A stretch of DNA of 64,000 bases from JAKPQE01 sp041397845 (GCA_041397845.1 JAWKVW010000006.1:135050-199049), one strand, 5' to 3'; positions 48,077-57,494 are shown, counted from the first letter of the stretch. Program-made: numbers and translations. Notes: a model not told the origin generated them from the letters alone.

Positions 48077-49282
48077 GAGGCCCCAGCGCCAGAAATCGTC
48101 GCCCTCGCGCCGGTAGAACTTCGACAGCACCATCTTGTGCACCTCGCTGGCGCCGTCGACGAGGCGGGCCTGGCGGGCATAGCGGTAGATCCATTCGAGG
48201 ATGGTATCGGTGGAATAGCCGCGCGCGCCGTTGAGCTGGATGGCGACGTCGACCGCCTTGTGCAGCGTGTCGGCAACGTGGATCTTGGCCATCGACACTT
48301 CCTTGCGGGCAAAATCGCCCTCGTCGATCTTCCAGGCGGCCTTCATGACGAGCAGCCGGCCGATCTCGATGTCGTGGGCGACCTCGCCGAGCTTCAACTG
48401 CACCGATTCGCGGTCGATGAGGCGGACGCCGAAGCCTTCACGCTTGCTGCAATAGCGCCGGGCGATGGCGAGCGAACGCTTGGCAAGGCCGAGCCAGCGC
48501 ATGCAGTGGGTGAGTCGGGCCGGGCCAAGGCGGATCTGGGTCGCCTTCAGGCCGTCGCCGATTTCCATCAGGCGGTTTTCGTCCGGGATCTCGAGGCCCT
48601 CGAACAGCAGTTCGCAATGACCGCCGGGCTCCTCCGGCCCCATCACCGGAATGCGGCGCAGGATCTTCCAGCCGGGCTGATCCTTGTGGAACAGGAAGGC
48701 GGTCAGGTGGCGGCGCGTTTCCTCGGGATTTTGGTCGGTGCGGGCAACAAGGATGAAATGCCCGGCACCCTCGGCGCCGGTCGCGAACCATTTCTGGCCG
48801 TTGACCAGCCATTTGTCGCCGCGCCGCTCGGCGGTCGTCCGGATCATGCCGGGATCGGAACCGCCGCCCGGATGCGGCTCGGTCATGGCGAAGGAGGAGC
48901 GCACCCGGCCCTCGACGATCGGCTTCAGCCAGCGCTCCTTCTGGGCCGGGGTGCCGACGCGGTTGAGCAGGTTCATGTTGCCGTCGTCTGGCGCGGCGCA
49001 ATTGAAGGCGGCCGGGCCGAACAGGGAATAGTTCGCTTCCTCGTACATCGCCGCCCAGCCAATGACGGGCAGGCCCATGCCGCCCATGGCAACCGGCACC
49101 TGCGGCGCCCACAGCCCTTCCTCGCGCGCCTTCTCGCGCAGCGCCTCGAGGGCGGCGGGCTGCAGGTGATCGTGCTCGTCCCAGTTGGCGCGGTCGGCCT
49201 CGACCGGCAGCACATGTTCCTCGACGAAGATGCGGGTCCGGCGGCGAACGCGCTCGATCTCCTTGGGCAGGGTGAAATCCAT
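48074..49282 (-). CDS. Acyl-CoA dehydrogenase family protein
   Basis: A 402-residue FAD enzyme that introduces the alpha-beta double bond in acyl-CoA. FAD/substrate motifs include SFAMTEPHPGGGSDPGMIRT, KWFATGAEGAGHFILVART, and the C-terminal IQLNGARGYSTDTILEWIYR with RLVDGASEVHK. LGPARLTHCMRWLGLAKRSL is typical of the ACAD10/11-like branch, often linked to branched or hydroxylated acyl groups. The start MDFTLPKEIERVRRR was chosen by homology. The stop codon is contributed by a dispersed repeat. The substrate is not predictable; no CoA ligase or thiolase is nearby. Confidence 0.93.
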   Translation of the reverse strand: MDFTLPKEIERVRRRTRIFVEEHVLPVEADRANWDEHDHLQPAALEALREKAREEGLWAPQVPVAMGGMGLPVIGWAAMYEEANYSLFGPAAFNCAAPDDGNMNLLNRVGTPAQKERWLKPIVEGRVRSSFAMTEPHPGGGSDPGMIRTTAERRGDKWLVNGQKWFATGAEGAGHFILVARTDQNPEETRRHLTAFLFHKDQPGWKILRRIPVMGPEEPGGHCELLFEGLEIPDENRLMEIGDGLKATQIRLGPARLTHCMRWLGLAKRSLAIARRYCSKREGFGVRLIDRESVQLKLGEVAHDIEIGRLLVMKAAWKIDEGDFARKEVSMAKIHVADTLHKAVDVAIQLNGARGYSTDTILEWIYRYARQARLVDGASEVHKMVLSKFYRREGDDFWRWGL

Positions 49283-49636
49283 GGCAGCTTCTCTCCCGTG
49301 TCGACGTTCTGTCGGAGGCCCGGTCGTTCTTGCCGGTCTCATGCGCTCCGTCAGGAACAGGCCGATGCGACGGCGGGCGGGACCTTGCCGGATAACCGGA
49401 GGCTGGCCGTCGGAACGGCGCCGGTCCGAACTCCCCCGAGGCTCATCGGGAGACCGCGCCTTCCCTGCGAGATAAAGCCTTTGCAACCAAAGGCGCAAGC
49501 CCCGGCGCACAGCAAGAGCGACCGGCAGCGGGCCCGCCATGCGGCAGGCGGGGGGCTTGCCAGCGCAAAAGCCTTTCCCAACTTGCCGTTATTGGCACTA
49601 TGTTCGGCGCCGTCCCGACCCAACGAGGAAGATCCG
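49283..49636. other. Divergent intergenic region, acyl-CoA dehydrogenase / DapA-family gene
   Basis: These 354 bases contain no believable gene. A perfect inverted repeat GCCTTTG-CAAC-CAAAGGC (49477-49494) lies about 150 bases before the DapA-family start and could be an operator. No clear -35/-10 pair was found for either gene. The ribosome site of the downstream gene is GAGGA. Confidence 0.35.
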
Positions 49637-50572
49637 ATGACCACCGTCCTGCCGCCCAAGGGTGTCTTTGCCGCCGCGGTAACCCCGGTCTCGCCGCAGG
49701 GCGAGCCGATCGTCGACCTCTACGTGCCGTTCGCCCGGCATTTGCTTGAGACCGGCTGCAACGGTCTTGCGCCGCTCGGCACGACGGGCGAGGCGAACTC
49801 GATCGGCGTCGGCGACCGGCTCGCCTTCATCGAGGACATTGCCGACCACCTGCCGATGGACAGGATGATCATCGGCACGGGTGCGCCGGCGCTTGCCGAT
49901 GCGATGGTGCTGTCGCGGGTCGCGACCCAGGCCGGGGCGGCGCTGCTGCTGCTGCCGCCGTTCTACTACAAGAACCCGAGCGAGGACGGGCTCTATGCGT
50001 TCTTCTCGCGCCTCGTCGACAGTCTCGGCGGGCTGACGCCGCGGGTGCTGCTCTATCACTTCCCGCAGATGAGCGCGGTGCCGATCACCCTGTCGCTGAC
50101 CCGCCGGCTGCGCGAGGCCTATCCGGGCGTCTTCATCGGCCTCAAGGATTCGTCCGGCGATTTCGACAACACCCGAGCGTTCATCGAGGCGTTCGACGAC
50201 TTCGCCGTCTATTCGGGTTCGGAAGAGTTCCTGGCGCGGAACCTCGAGGCGGGCGGCGCCGGCTGCATTTCCGCTTCCGTAAACGTCACCGCACCGCTCG
50301 TCGGCGCCGTCTATGCCGCGAACGGCACGGCCGGGCTCGAGGCGGCGCAGGCGAAGGCGACGGCGGCGCGGATCGAACTGCAGCGCCAGCCGATGGTGCC
50401 GGTGCTGAAGGCGATCGTCGCGGCGCGGCAGGACGAGCCGGACTTTGCCCGGGTGCTGCCGCCGTTCACGCCGCTGACCAACGCCGGCGCGCGGACGCTC
50501 TTTGGCTCGCTGTCGAAGCTTGACGGACTTGCCGACCTTGCCGGCCTTGCGCCGGTCGGGCTGGAGAACTGA
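49637..50572 (+). CDS. Dihydrodipicolinate synthase (DapA) family lyase/aldolase
   Basis: A 311-residue TIM-barrel class I aldolase/synthase. The Schiff-base lysine is in VFIGLKDSSGDF, the accessory tyrosine in VLLYHFPQM, and the pyruvate-binding loop is PLGTTGEAN. The catabolic setting (RpiR regulator, TRAP transporter) argues against lysine synthesis and for a sugar-acid or hydroxy-oxoacid aldolase, but the reaction is not known. Start MTTVLPPKG with GAGGA upstream. Convergent with the RpiR gene, 25 bases apart. Confidence 0.88.
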   Translation: MTTVLPPKGVFAAAVTPVSPQGEPIVDLYVPFARHLLETGCNGLAPLGTTGEANSIGVGDRLAFIEDIADHLPMDRMIIGTGAPALADAMVLSRVATQAGAALLLLPPFYYKNPSEDGLYAFFSRLVDSLGGLTPRVLLYHFPQMSAVPITLSLTRRLREAYPGVFIGLKDSSGDFDNTRAFIEAFDDFAVYSGSEEFLARNLEAGGAGCISASVNVTAPLVGAVYAANGTAGLEAAQAKATAARIELQRQPMVPVLKAIVAARQDEPDFARVLPPFTPLTNAGARTLFGSLSKLDGLADLAGLAPVGLEN

Positions 50573-50597
50573 GCCACACTTTCTGCCGGCCGGTTTC

Positions 50598-51458
50598 TCA
50601 GTCGTCGCGGCGCAGGTGCTCGACGGCGGCGATGCGGTCGCTTGCGGTTTCCCACAACCGCTCGGTCGTTGCCGCGATCAGTGCCTCGACCAGTGCCAGC
50701 ATGGCCGCGCTCGAATCCCAGTTCGAGGGCACGGCAATGCGGGCGGCAAGCACATGGGCGGCATGGCGGGCGATCGGCGAGAGCCACTGGTCGGTGACGA
50801 GGACGATGGTCGCGCCGCAATCCTCGGCCTTGGCGGCAAGCGACAGAAGACTGTCCTGATAGCGGCGGATATCGAAGACGACGACGACGTCCTTGCGGCC
50901 GAGATCGAGAAGCTGGTCGCGCCAGTTGTCGGTCTGGCCGACGAAGTGGACGACGCCCGGCCGCACGATGCGCAGATGGGCGGCAAGATACTGGGCAAGC
51001 GCGTCGGAGAACCGGCCGCCGACGACGAACACGCGGCGGCGGACGGAAGCAAGAAGCGCGACGACGGCATCGAACTCGGCGGCCGGCAGGTTGGCGAAGG
51101 TGGTGGCGATGTTGTCGACAACGGCCGAACCGAAGGAATCGAGAAACGCACCGCCATCAAGCGGGGCGCCGGTGCGGGCCGGCGTCCTGGCCAGCGGCGC
51201 CTGGTACTGGGCGTCGAGCTCGGCCCGCAACTGCTTCTGGAATTCGGGATAGCCGGCAAAGCCGAGGCGGCCGACGAAGCGCAGGATGGTCGGGGCGCTG
51301 ACATCGGCGCGGCGGGCGAACTCGGCCACCGTCTCGAGGCCGGCAACCGGATAGTTGGCGAGAAGGACGTGAGCGGCCTTGCGTTCGGTCGTCGTCAGGC
51401 GGGCCATGCCGGCACGGACGCGCTCGGCGATCGAAGGGTTGTCGCTTGATGCGGTCAT
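50598..51458 (-). CDS. MurR/RpiR family transcriptional regulator
   Basis: A 286-residue regulator with an N-terminal RpiR helix-turn-helix (LTTTERKAAHVLLANYPVAG, then RRADVSAPTILRFVGRLGF) and a C-terminal SIS sugar-phosphate-binding domain (VVDNIATTF, RVFVVGGRFSDALAQYLAAH, VVVVFDIRRYQDSLL). Such proteins respond to phosphosugars or related metabolites. The start MTASSDNP has GGAGGA six bases upstream. It lies between the DapA-family gene and the divergent amidohydrolase-TRAP genes and probably controls them. Confidence 0.93.
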   Translation of the reverse strand: MTASSDNPSIAERVRAGMARLTTTERKAAHVLLANYPVAGLETVAEFARRADVSAPTILRFVGRLGFAGYPEFQKQLRAELDAQYQAPLARTPARTGAPLDGGAFLDSFGSAVVDNIATTFANLPAAEFDAVVALLASVRRRVFVVGGRFSDALAQYLAAHLRIVRPGVVHFVGQTDNWRDQLLDLGRKDVVVVFDIRRYQDSLLSLAAKAEDCGATIVLVTDQWLSPIARHAAHVLAARIAVPSNWDSSAAMLALVEALIAATTERLWETASDRIAAVEHLRRDD

Positions 51459-51553
51459 CGCATTCCTCCGGACCGCTGCGCCGCGCCGGCAAGGACGCCG
51501 GCACTGCCGCTTGGCGAGGCGCCGGATGGCGGATTTTTCACCATCGCGCCGAA

Positions 51554-51617
51554 TTGACAAAAAGTCTTACATCGTCAACCCTGTTACAAAATCGGGGGAT
51601 ATGGAAGCCCCTGTAAC
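51554..51617. promoter_or_regulatory. Inverted repeat between rpiR-type regulator and amidohydrolase genes
   Basis: GTTACA (51583-51588) and TGTAAC (51612-51617) form an inverted repeat with a 23-base spacer that itself contains GGGG and CCCC. A consensus -35, TTGACA (51554-51559), precedes it on the + strand without a good -10. This is the natural place for RpiR binding in the cluster. Confidence 0.45.
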
Positions 51618-51635
51618 AAACATTACGAGCAGGGC

Positions 51636-52412
51636 ATGGTGGGGCACAGCATTTCGGCAAGCCAGCCAGACGACAGCCCGGTCGCGATTGAAAATCGCGA
51701 CGGCAAGGCGCCGTTCCTCATCCTCTGCGACCACGCCTCGAACCATCTGCCAGCCGAATTCGGCACGCTCGGCCTTACCCCGGACGCGCTTTCGGCGCAT
51801 ATCGCCTGGGACCCCGGCGCGCTCGGCGTGGCGCGCGGCCTGGCGGCACGGCTCGACGCGCCTCTTGTTTACGCAAAGGTCTCGCGGCTCGTTGCCGACC
51901 TCAACCGCTTCCCGGACGATGATGACCTTATCGTCAGGGTCAGCGACGGCATCGTCATTCCGGGCAATGCGGACCTTTCGGCCGAGGCGCGGGCAGAGCG
52001 CATCGCCAGATGGCACGCGCCCTATCACGCGGCGATCGCCGCCGTCATCGACGGCATGGCGCGGCCGCTGGCGATCATCTCGGTGCATTCGTTCACGCCG
52101 GTCTATGGCGGACGGGCCCGGCCCTGGCAGATCGGCGTCGTCTTCGGCGCCGACGGGCGGCTCGCCGAGCCGCTGATTGCCGGGCTGAGGGCCGGCGGCG
52201 ACCTCGTCGTCGGCATCAACGAACCTTACGCGCCGGGCGACCGGGTCTACCGGACGCTCGAATATCATGCCGAGCCGCGGGGGCTTGCCTCGGTGATGCT
52301 GGAGATCCGCAACGACGAGATCGCAACGGCGGCGGGCGAAGACGCCTATGCCGAGCGGCTGGCGGGTCTTGTCGCGGCACTGATGCCGGAGCGCCGAGCG
52401 GCGGCCGGCTGA
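51636..52412 (+). CDS. N-formylglutamate amidohydrolase family protein
   Basis: A 258-residue zinc-dependent amidase family that hydrolyses N-formyl-L-glutamate to glutamate and formate at the end of one histidine pathway. Conserved features are LILCDHASNHLPAEF, AWDPGALGVARGLA, ADLNRFPDD and ISVHSFTPVY. No other hut gene is near, so another N-acylated glutamate-like compound is equally possible. It is the first gene of a run with dctQ, dctM and dctP; the gap to dctQ is 112 bases. Confidence 0.9.
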   Translation: MVGHSISASQPDDSPVAIENRDGKAPFLILCDHASNHLPAEFGTLGLTPDALSAHIAWDPGALGVARGLAARLDAPLVYAKVSRLVADLNRFPDDDDLIVRVSDGIVIPGNADLSAEARAERIARWHAPYHAAIAAVIDGMARPLAIISVHSFTPVYGGRARPWQIGVVFGADGRLAEPLIAGLRAGGDLVVGINEPYAPGDRVYRTLEYHAEPRGLASVMLEIRNDEIATAAGEDAYAERLAGLVAALMPERRAAAG

Positions 52413-52524
52413 GAGGGACCTGCCGGCGGACGGGCGGCGTCGCCGGCATTGGATAAACGGGGGAATTCGGCTCTCAAGGCAGCGCGCGGCGCTGCCGGCG
52501 AGCCGCATATCAACGGTCTGGGCG

Positions 52525-53091
52525 ATGCCGAAAGCGATCAAACTCTACGTCAAGTATGTCGATGCGACGAACCGGATCGTCGGACACATCGCCATGCTGC
52601 TCGTCTTTGCGATGCTGTTCGTGCTGTTCAAGTCGTCGGTCTCCAAGACGTTCTTCACGCCGTCGCTGTGGACGCTGGAGATGGCGCAGTTCCTGATGGT
52701 CGCCTACTACCTGCTCGGCGGCGGCTACACGCTGCAGAAGGACCATCACGTGCGCATGGACCTGCTCTACGGACGCCGGTCGGCGCGGACGCGGGCGGTG
52801 ATGGATGTCATCACCAGCCTGTTCCTGCTGTTCTTCCTCGGCGTGCTGCTCTACGGCGGCCTGTCCAGCACCGAATACGCCATCAAATACAACGAGCAGA
52901 GCTATTCGGCCTGGGCGCCCTACATGGCGCCGATCAAGGTCATCATGTGCATCGGCATCTTCCTCACCCTGCTGCAGGCGATCGCGCAGATGTTCAAGGA
53001 CATCGCGATCGCGCGCGGCAAGCCGCTCGACAGGGAGGGCGCCGAGAAAATCGCCGCCGATGAAGCGGCGACCGGCGGGGAGGCGCGGTGA
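52525..53091 (+). CDS. TRAP transporter small permease subunit (DctQ type)
   Basis: A 188-residue inner-membrane subunit with four hydrophobic segments (IAMLLVFAMLFVLF, LEMAQFLMVAYYLLGGGYTL, VITSLFLLFFLGVLLYGGL and APIKVIMCIGIFLTLLQA). KDHHVRMDLLYGR is the usual DctQ signature. It forms the permease with DctM, whose start overlaps its stop. Substrate recognition lies with the DctP protein encoded downstream. Confidence 0.93.
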   Translation: MPKAIKLYVKYVDATNRIVGHIAMLLVFAMLFVLFKSSVSKTFFTPSLWTLEMAQFLMVAYYLLGGGYTLQKDHHVRMDLLYGRRSARTRAVMDVITSLFLLFFLGVLLYGGLSSTEYAIKYNEQSYSAWAPYMAPIKVIMCIGIFLTLLQAIAQMFKDIAIARGKPLDREGAEKIAADEAATGGEAR

Positions 53092-54413
53092 TGTCCTACG
53101 AGATGATCGCCCTTGCCATGTTCCTCGGCATGATGGTGATGCTGCTCACCGGCCAGCGGGTGTATGGCGGCATCGGCTTCGTGGCGGTGGCGGCGGCGCT
53201 GCTCCTTTGGGGCGACGGCGGCTCGGAGCTCGCCTTCAGCGCGGCGATGAAGCTGATGAAGTGGTATCCGCTGCTGACGCTGCCGATGTTCATCTTCATG
53301 GGCTACATGCTGTCGGAATCGGGTATCGCCGACGACCTTTACCGGATGTTCCACGTCTGGTCGGGGCCGGTCCGGGGCGGGCTTGCGGTCGGCACGATCG
53401 GCCTCATGGTCGTGATTTCAGCGATGAACGGCCTTTCCGTCGCCGGCATGGCGATCGGCGCGACGATCGCGCTGCCCGAGCTGTTGCGGCGCGGCTATGA
53501 CAAGGTGATGGTGACCGGCGTCATCCAGGCCGGCTCGTCGCTCGGCATCCTCGTACCGCCAAGCGTCGTTCTCGTCCTTTACGGCATGATCGCGCGCCAG
53601 CCGGTCGGCCAGCTCTGGCTCGCCGGCGTGTTTCCGGGCCTCCTGATGGCCGGCCTGTTCATTCTCTATGTCGTCATCCGCTGCGGCATCCAGCCCGAGC
53701 TCGGCCCGGCGCTGCCTCCGGAGGAGCGCCAGATCAGCCTCCGGGAAAAGCTGAAGCTGCTCAATGCCGGCATCCTGCCGCTGATGATCTTCTTTGCCAT
53801 GACCGGGCTGTTCATGATGGGCTACACGAGCCTCGTCGAAAGCTCGGCGGTCGGTGCCGTCGCCTCGCTGCTCGCCGCCCTCGTCAAGGGCCGGCTGACC
53901 TGGAAGGTGCTTTACGACACCACCGAGAAGACGCTCGGCATCAGCGCGATGTTCATGTGGATCATCCTGGCGGCGCTGTGCTTCGGGGCGGTGTTCGACG
54001 GGCTCGGCGCGGTCAAGGCGCTGGAGGCGTTCTTCGTCGACCGGCTCGGCCTCAGCCCCTGGGAAATCCTCATCCTGATGCAGATCTCCTACATCGTGAT
54101 GGGCATGTTCCTCGACGATACGGCGATGCTGGTCATCGTCGCGCCGCTCTACGTGCCGCTTGCCGGGCATCTCGGCTTCGATCTCATCTGGTACGGCGTG
54201 CTCTACACGATCACCTGCCAGATCGCCTACATGACGCCGCCGTTCGGCTACAACCTGTTCCTGATGCGGGCCATGGCACCGCCGGAAGTCACCCTTGGCG
54301 ACATCTATCGCTCGATCGTGCCGTTCGTCATCGTGATGACGCTGGCGCTGGTGCTGGTGATGGTCTTCCCGCAGATCGCGCTTTGGCTGCCGCAGCACTT
54401 CTACATCAAGTAA
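53091..54413 (+). CDS. TRAP transporter large permease subunit (DctM type)
   Basis: A 440-residue DctM with about twelve helices, the sodium-coupled translocation subunit of TRAP transporters. VTGVIQAGSSLGILVPPSVV and the C-terminal MTPPFGYNLFLMRAMAP are family hallmarks. The ATG at 53091 has GGAGG seven bases upstream and overlaps the dctQ stop by one base; a GTG three bases earlier is possible. Confidence 0.95.
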   Translation: MSYEMIALAMFLGMMVMLLTGQRVYGGIGFVAVAAALLLWGDGGSELAFSAAMKLMKWYPLLTLPMFIFMGYMLSESGIADDLYRMFHVWSGPVRGGLAVGTIGLMVVISAMNGLSVAGMAIGATIALPELLRRGYDKVMVTGVIQAGSSLGILVPPSVVLVLYGMIARQPVGQLWLAGVFPGLLMAGLFILYVVIRCGIQPELGPALPPEERQISLREKLKLLNAGILPLMIFFAMTGLFMMGYTSLVESSAVGAVASLLAALVKGRLTWKVLYDTTEKTLGISAMFMWIILAALCFGAVFDGLGAVKALEAFFVDRLGLSPWEILILMQISYIVMGMFLDDTAMLVIVAPLYVPLAGHLGFDLIWYGVLYTITCQIAYMTPPFGYNLFLMRAMAPPEVTLGDIYRSIVPFVIVMTLALVLVMVFPQIALWLPQHFYIK

Positions 54414-54430
54414 CGCGTATCGGACGTTGC

Positions 54431-54451
54431 CGGCGGGCCCTTGGACCGCCG
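54431..54451 (+). other. Hairpin between dctM and dctP
   Basis: CGGCGG (54431-54436) pairs with CCGCCG (54446-54451) across nine bases, 18 bases past the dctM stop. Without a T-run it is more likely an mRNA-processing or stability element than a full terminator. Confidence 0.3.
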
Positions 54452-54561
54452 CCGAAAGACGAGGAGAAGCAAGAGAATAGCTGCAAATGCGGGACGCCGG
54501 CGCGGGTCCTTGCGATGTGGCTGGACAGTGGACTGAACACGATGAAGGGGAGTCGGACTAG

Positions 54562-55614
54562 ATGAAGAGCAGACGCGAATTTATCAAGAATGCCGGCGTG
54601 ACGACCGCTTCGGCGGTGGCCGCGACGACGCTCGCAACGCCCTACGTCAAGGCGCAGGGTCCGATCAAGTGGCGCCTCCAGACCTATGCCGGTCCGGCGC
54701 TCGCCGAACATGTGATCAAGCCCTCGATCGATGCCTTCAACAAGGTCGCCAATGGCGACATGGTGATCGAGCTCTACTTCGCCGACCAGCTCGTGCCGAC
54801 CGGCGAGCTGTTCCGGGCGATGCAGAAGGGCACCATCGACGCGGTGCAGAGCGACGACGACTCGATCGCGGCGCCGGTCGACGTGGCGGTGTTCGGCGGC
54901 TACTTCCCGTTCGGCACGCGCTACAGCCTCGATGTGCCGGTGCTGTTCAACAAGTACGGCCTGAAGGAAATCTGGGAAGAAGCCTACAGCGAAGTCGAGA
55001 ACGTCACCTGGCTCTCGGCCGGCTCGTGGGATCCCTGCCACTTCAACACCAAGAACCCGATCCGCAGCCTTGCAGACCTCAAGGGCCTCAAGGTCTTCAC
55101 CTTCCCGACGGCCGGCAAGTTCCTGGCCCGCTTCGGCGTCGTCCCGGTGACGCTGCCGTGGGAAGACGTCGAGGTCGCGGTGCAGACCGGCGAGCTGGAC
55201 GGCATCGCCTGGTCGGGCATCACCGAGGACTACACGGTCGGTTGGGCGGACGTCACCAAGTACTTCCTGACCAACAACATCTCGGGCGCCTGGATCGGCT
55301 CGTACTTTGCCAACACCGAGCGCTGGAACGAGGTGCCGGAGCACCTGAAGGAACTGTTCCGGCTGTGCATGGATTCCTCGCACTACTACCGCCAGCACTG
55401 GTACTGGGGCGGCGAGGCGGACCTGCGCGTCAACGGCGGCAAGATGGAACTGACGACCATCCCGGCCGAGGAGTGGAAGACGGTCGAGGACGAGGCGGAC
55501 AAGTTCTGGGACGAGATCGCCGCCAAGAGCGCCCGCAACGCCAAGGTCGTCGAGATCCTGCGCAAGTACAACGACACCATGAAGAAGGCCGGACCTCCGT
55601 ACCGGTTCGGCTGA
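54562..55614 (+). CDS. TRAP transporter substrate-binding protein (DctP type)
   Basis: A 350-residue periplasmic solute receptor. The signal is Tat-like, KSRREFIKNAGVTTASA (twin arginine in RREF), with cleavage near YVKAQG. The ligand-binding body shows WRLQTYAGPALAEHVIKPSI, VQSDDDSIAAPVDVAVFGGY and GELDGIAWSG, patterns resembling the alpha-keto-acid (TakP-like) branch of TRAP receptors. The arginine that usually binds a carboxylate probably lies around SLADLKGLKVFTFPT. With DctQ and DctM it forms a complete importer for the cluster. The substrate is not known. Confidence 0.92.
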   Translation: MKSRREFIKNAGVTTASAVAATTLATPYVKAQGPIKWRLQTYAGPALAEHVIKPSIDAFNKVANGDMVIELYFADQLVPTGELFRAMQKGTIDAVQSDDDSIAAPVDVAVFGGYFPFGTRYSLDVPVLFNKYGLKEIWEEAYSEVENVTWLSAGSWDPCHFNTKNPIRSLADLKGLKVFTFPTAGKFLARFGVVPVTLPWEDVEVAVQTGELDGIAWSGITEDYTVGWADVTKYFLTNNISGAWIGSYFANTERWNEVPEHLKELFRLCMDSSHYYRQHWYWGGEADLRVNGGKMELTTIPAEEWKTVEDEADKFWDEIAAKSARNAKVVEILRKYNDTMKKAGPPYRFG

Positions 55615-55657
55615 TCGTCAAGCGCCGGCTCGCCACTGCGGCGACGCCCGGCCGACA

Positions 55658-55681
55658 GGGAACCGACTCCGGCCGGTTCCC
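55658..55681 (+). other. Strong hairpin between dctP and the glutamine synthetase-like gene
   Basis: GGGAACCG (55658-55665) and CGGTTCCC (55674-55681) form a perfect 8-bp stem in the 172-base gap. There is no T-run; it may protect the dctP message or lower read-through into the ligase gene. Confidence 0.4.
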
Positions 55682-55786
55682 GAACGGTCGAAGCGCCCCC
55701 GCCGCGGCGGGCCGTATCAGCAGAGCCGTCCGGCGACCCCGCCGGGCGGTTCGTCACGAAGAACAAGGACGGGGAGATTTGCGTAA

Positions 55787-57151
55787 ATGGCCGGAATGAT
55801 GACCCTGGACGAGCTGAAGTCGGCGACGGCCGACGGCTCGATCGATACGGTGCTGGTGTGCGTGGTCGACCTGTTCGGCCGCCTGATCGGCAAGCGATTT
55901 CAAGCGGAATTCTTCCTCGACAGTGCCGTCGAGGCGACCCATGGCTGCGACTACCTGCTGGCCTGCGACATCGACATGGAGCCGGTGCCGGGCTATGCGG
56001 CGGCGAGCTGGGACAAGGGCTATGGCGATTTCGCCATGGTGCCCGACATGGCGACCCTGCGGCGCATTCCCTGGCTGCCGGCGACGGCGCTGGTGCTGGC
56101 CGACATCCAGGACCACCACGGCCACGACCTGCCGCATTCGCCGCGCGGCATGCTGAAGAAGCAGCTCAAGCGGCTGGACGCGATGGGCTATACGGCCAAC
56201 ACCGCCTCGGAGCTGGAATTCTACCTGTTCGACGAGAGCTTCGAGGACATCCACGCCAAGGGCTACCGCAATCCGAAGACCGCCGGCTACTACATCGAGG
56301 ACTACCACATCCTGCAGACCACCAAGGAAGAGCCGGTGATGCGGGCGATCCGCAAGGGGCTCGAGGCGGCCGGCATCCCGGTGGAGAACTCGAAGGGCGA
56401 ATGGGGCCCGGGCCAGGAAGAAATCAACGTGCGCTACACCGAGGCGCTGACCATGGCGGACCGCCATGTGATCCTCAAAAACGGCATCAAGGAGATCGCC
56501 CATCTGCAGGGCAAGGCGGTGACCTTCATGGCCAAGTGGCGCTACGACCTTGCCGGCTCGTCGTGCCATATCCACGCCTCGCTTGCCAACAAGGACGGCT
56601 CGCCGGCGTTCTACGATCCCTCCAAGCCCTACGGCATGTCGGACACGATGCGGGCGTTCGTTGCCGGGCTCCTCGCCCACAGCAGCGACTTCACCTACTT
56701 CCTGGCGCCGTTCATCAATTCCTACAAGCGGTTCCAGGTCGGCACCTTTGCTCCGACGCGGGCGATCTGGAGCCGCGACAACCGCACCGCCGGGTTCCGC
56801 CTGTGCGGCGAGGGCTCGAAGGCGATCCGCATCGAATGCCGGGTCGGCGGCGCCGATCTCAACCCCTATCCGGCGTTCGCGGCGATCCTTGCGGCGGGCA
56901 TCGCCGGCATCGAACAGCAGATGGAACTGCCCGAGCCGTTTGTCGGTGACGCCTATCACGGCGCGGCGCTGAAGGAGATTCCGAAGACCCTGCGCGATGC
57001 CATCGCCGCACTCGACGGCTCGACGATGCTGCGCGCCGCGCTCGGCGATGCGGCGGTTGACCATTACGTGCACACCGCCCGCTGGGAGCAGGCCGAATAC
57101 GACCGGCGGGTGACCGACTGGGAAGTGATGCGCGGCTTCGAGCGCGCCTGA
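55787..57151 (+). CDS. Glutamine synthetase family protein (gamma-glutamyl ligase)
   Basis: A 454-residue member of the glutamine synthetase fold, of the branch that ligates glutamate to amines (PuuA-like or methylamide-like) rather than GlnA. The N-terminal beta-grasp segment VCVVDLFGRLIGKRF and the catalytic pieces TASELEFYLF, GPGQEEINVRY, GSSCHIHASL, FINSYKRFQVGTFAPT and ECRVGGADLNPYPAFAAIL are present. The tyrosine-adenylylation loop of GlnA is not evident. It follows the TRAP genes in the same direction, ends at a strong terminator, and probably ligates an imported or derived amine to glutamate. Confidence 0.9.
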   Translation: MAGMMTLDELKSATADGSIDTVLVCVVDLFGRLIGKRFQAEFFLDSAVEATHGCDYLLACDIDMEPVPGYAAASWDKGYGDFAMVPDMATLRRIPWLPATALVLADIQDHHGHDLPHSPRGMLKKQLKRLDAMGYTANTASELEFYLFDESFEDIHAKGYRNPKTAGYYIEDYHILQTTKEEPVMRAIRKGLEAAGIPVENSKGEWGPGQEEINVRYTEALTMADRHVILKNGIKEIAHLQGKAVTFMAKWRYDLAGSSCHIHASLANKDGSPAFYDPSKPYGMSDTMRAFVAGLLAHSSDFTYFLAPFINSYKRFQVGTFAPTRAIWSRDNRTAGFRLCGEGSKAIRIECRVGGADLNPYPAFAAILAAGIAGIEQQMELPEPFVGDAYHGAALKEIPKTLRDAIAALDGSTMLRAALGDAAVDHYVHTARWEQAEYDRRVTDWEVMRGFERA

Positions 57152-57180
57152 GCCTTCCGGCGATCTTTCGCAACCAGATG

Positions 57181-57220
57181 GCAAGGGCCGAATCAGAAAT
57201 GATTCGGCCCTTGCGGTTTT
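57181..57220 (+). terminator. Intrinsic terminator of the TRAP/ligase gene run
   Basis: A perfect 15-bp stem, GCAAGGGCCGAATCA (57181-57195) with TGATTCGGCCCTTGC (57200-57214), has a stable GAAA tetraloop and is followed by GGTTTT. It is the strongest terminator in the window and ends the cluster 29 bases after the ligase stop. Confidence 0.9.
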
Positions 57221-57494
57221 CAGACCGTTCGACATCCCTGCCGGATTGTCAGGCGCGATGATCGACTAATGGATGATGACGTGGCGCCATGTCGCGCCGG
57301 CGCCGGACCGCGGAATTCCGCCATTCCTGTCGTGGCGGCGGTTATCCGGCGTTGGTTCATGGGCCCGGCAATATATTCAAGTCATTGCTGCGTTAGCTTA
57401 TACTCGTCTTTGCTCGACCATTTTTCGTGGCAAACAGAAAACATTAAACTCATGTCGCGTAACCAGCACTGATGCGGAAAGACAGAGCCTGACA
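57221..57494 (+). promoter_or_regulatory. Upstream region of the cluster tetR gene
   Basis: No gene is visible, and the right half is AT-rich. A likely promoter is TTCAAG (57376-57381), 17 bases, TATACT (57399-57404), giving a leader of about 80 bases before the TetR start. Confidence 0.45.

Noticed and set aside
49585..49605. A TTGGCAC box before the DapA-family gene, suggesting a sigma-54 promoter
   Set aside because: The -12 element at the required spacing reads GG rather than GC, so the match fails.
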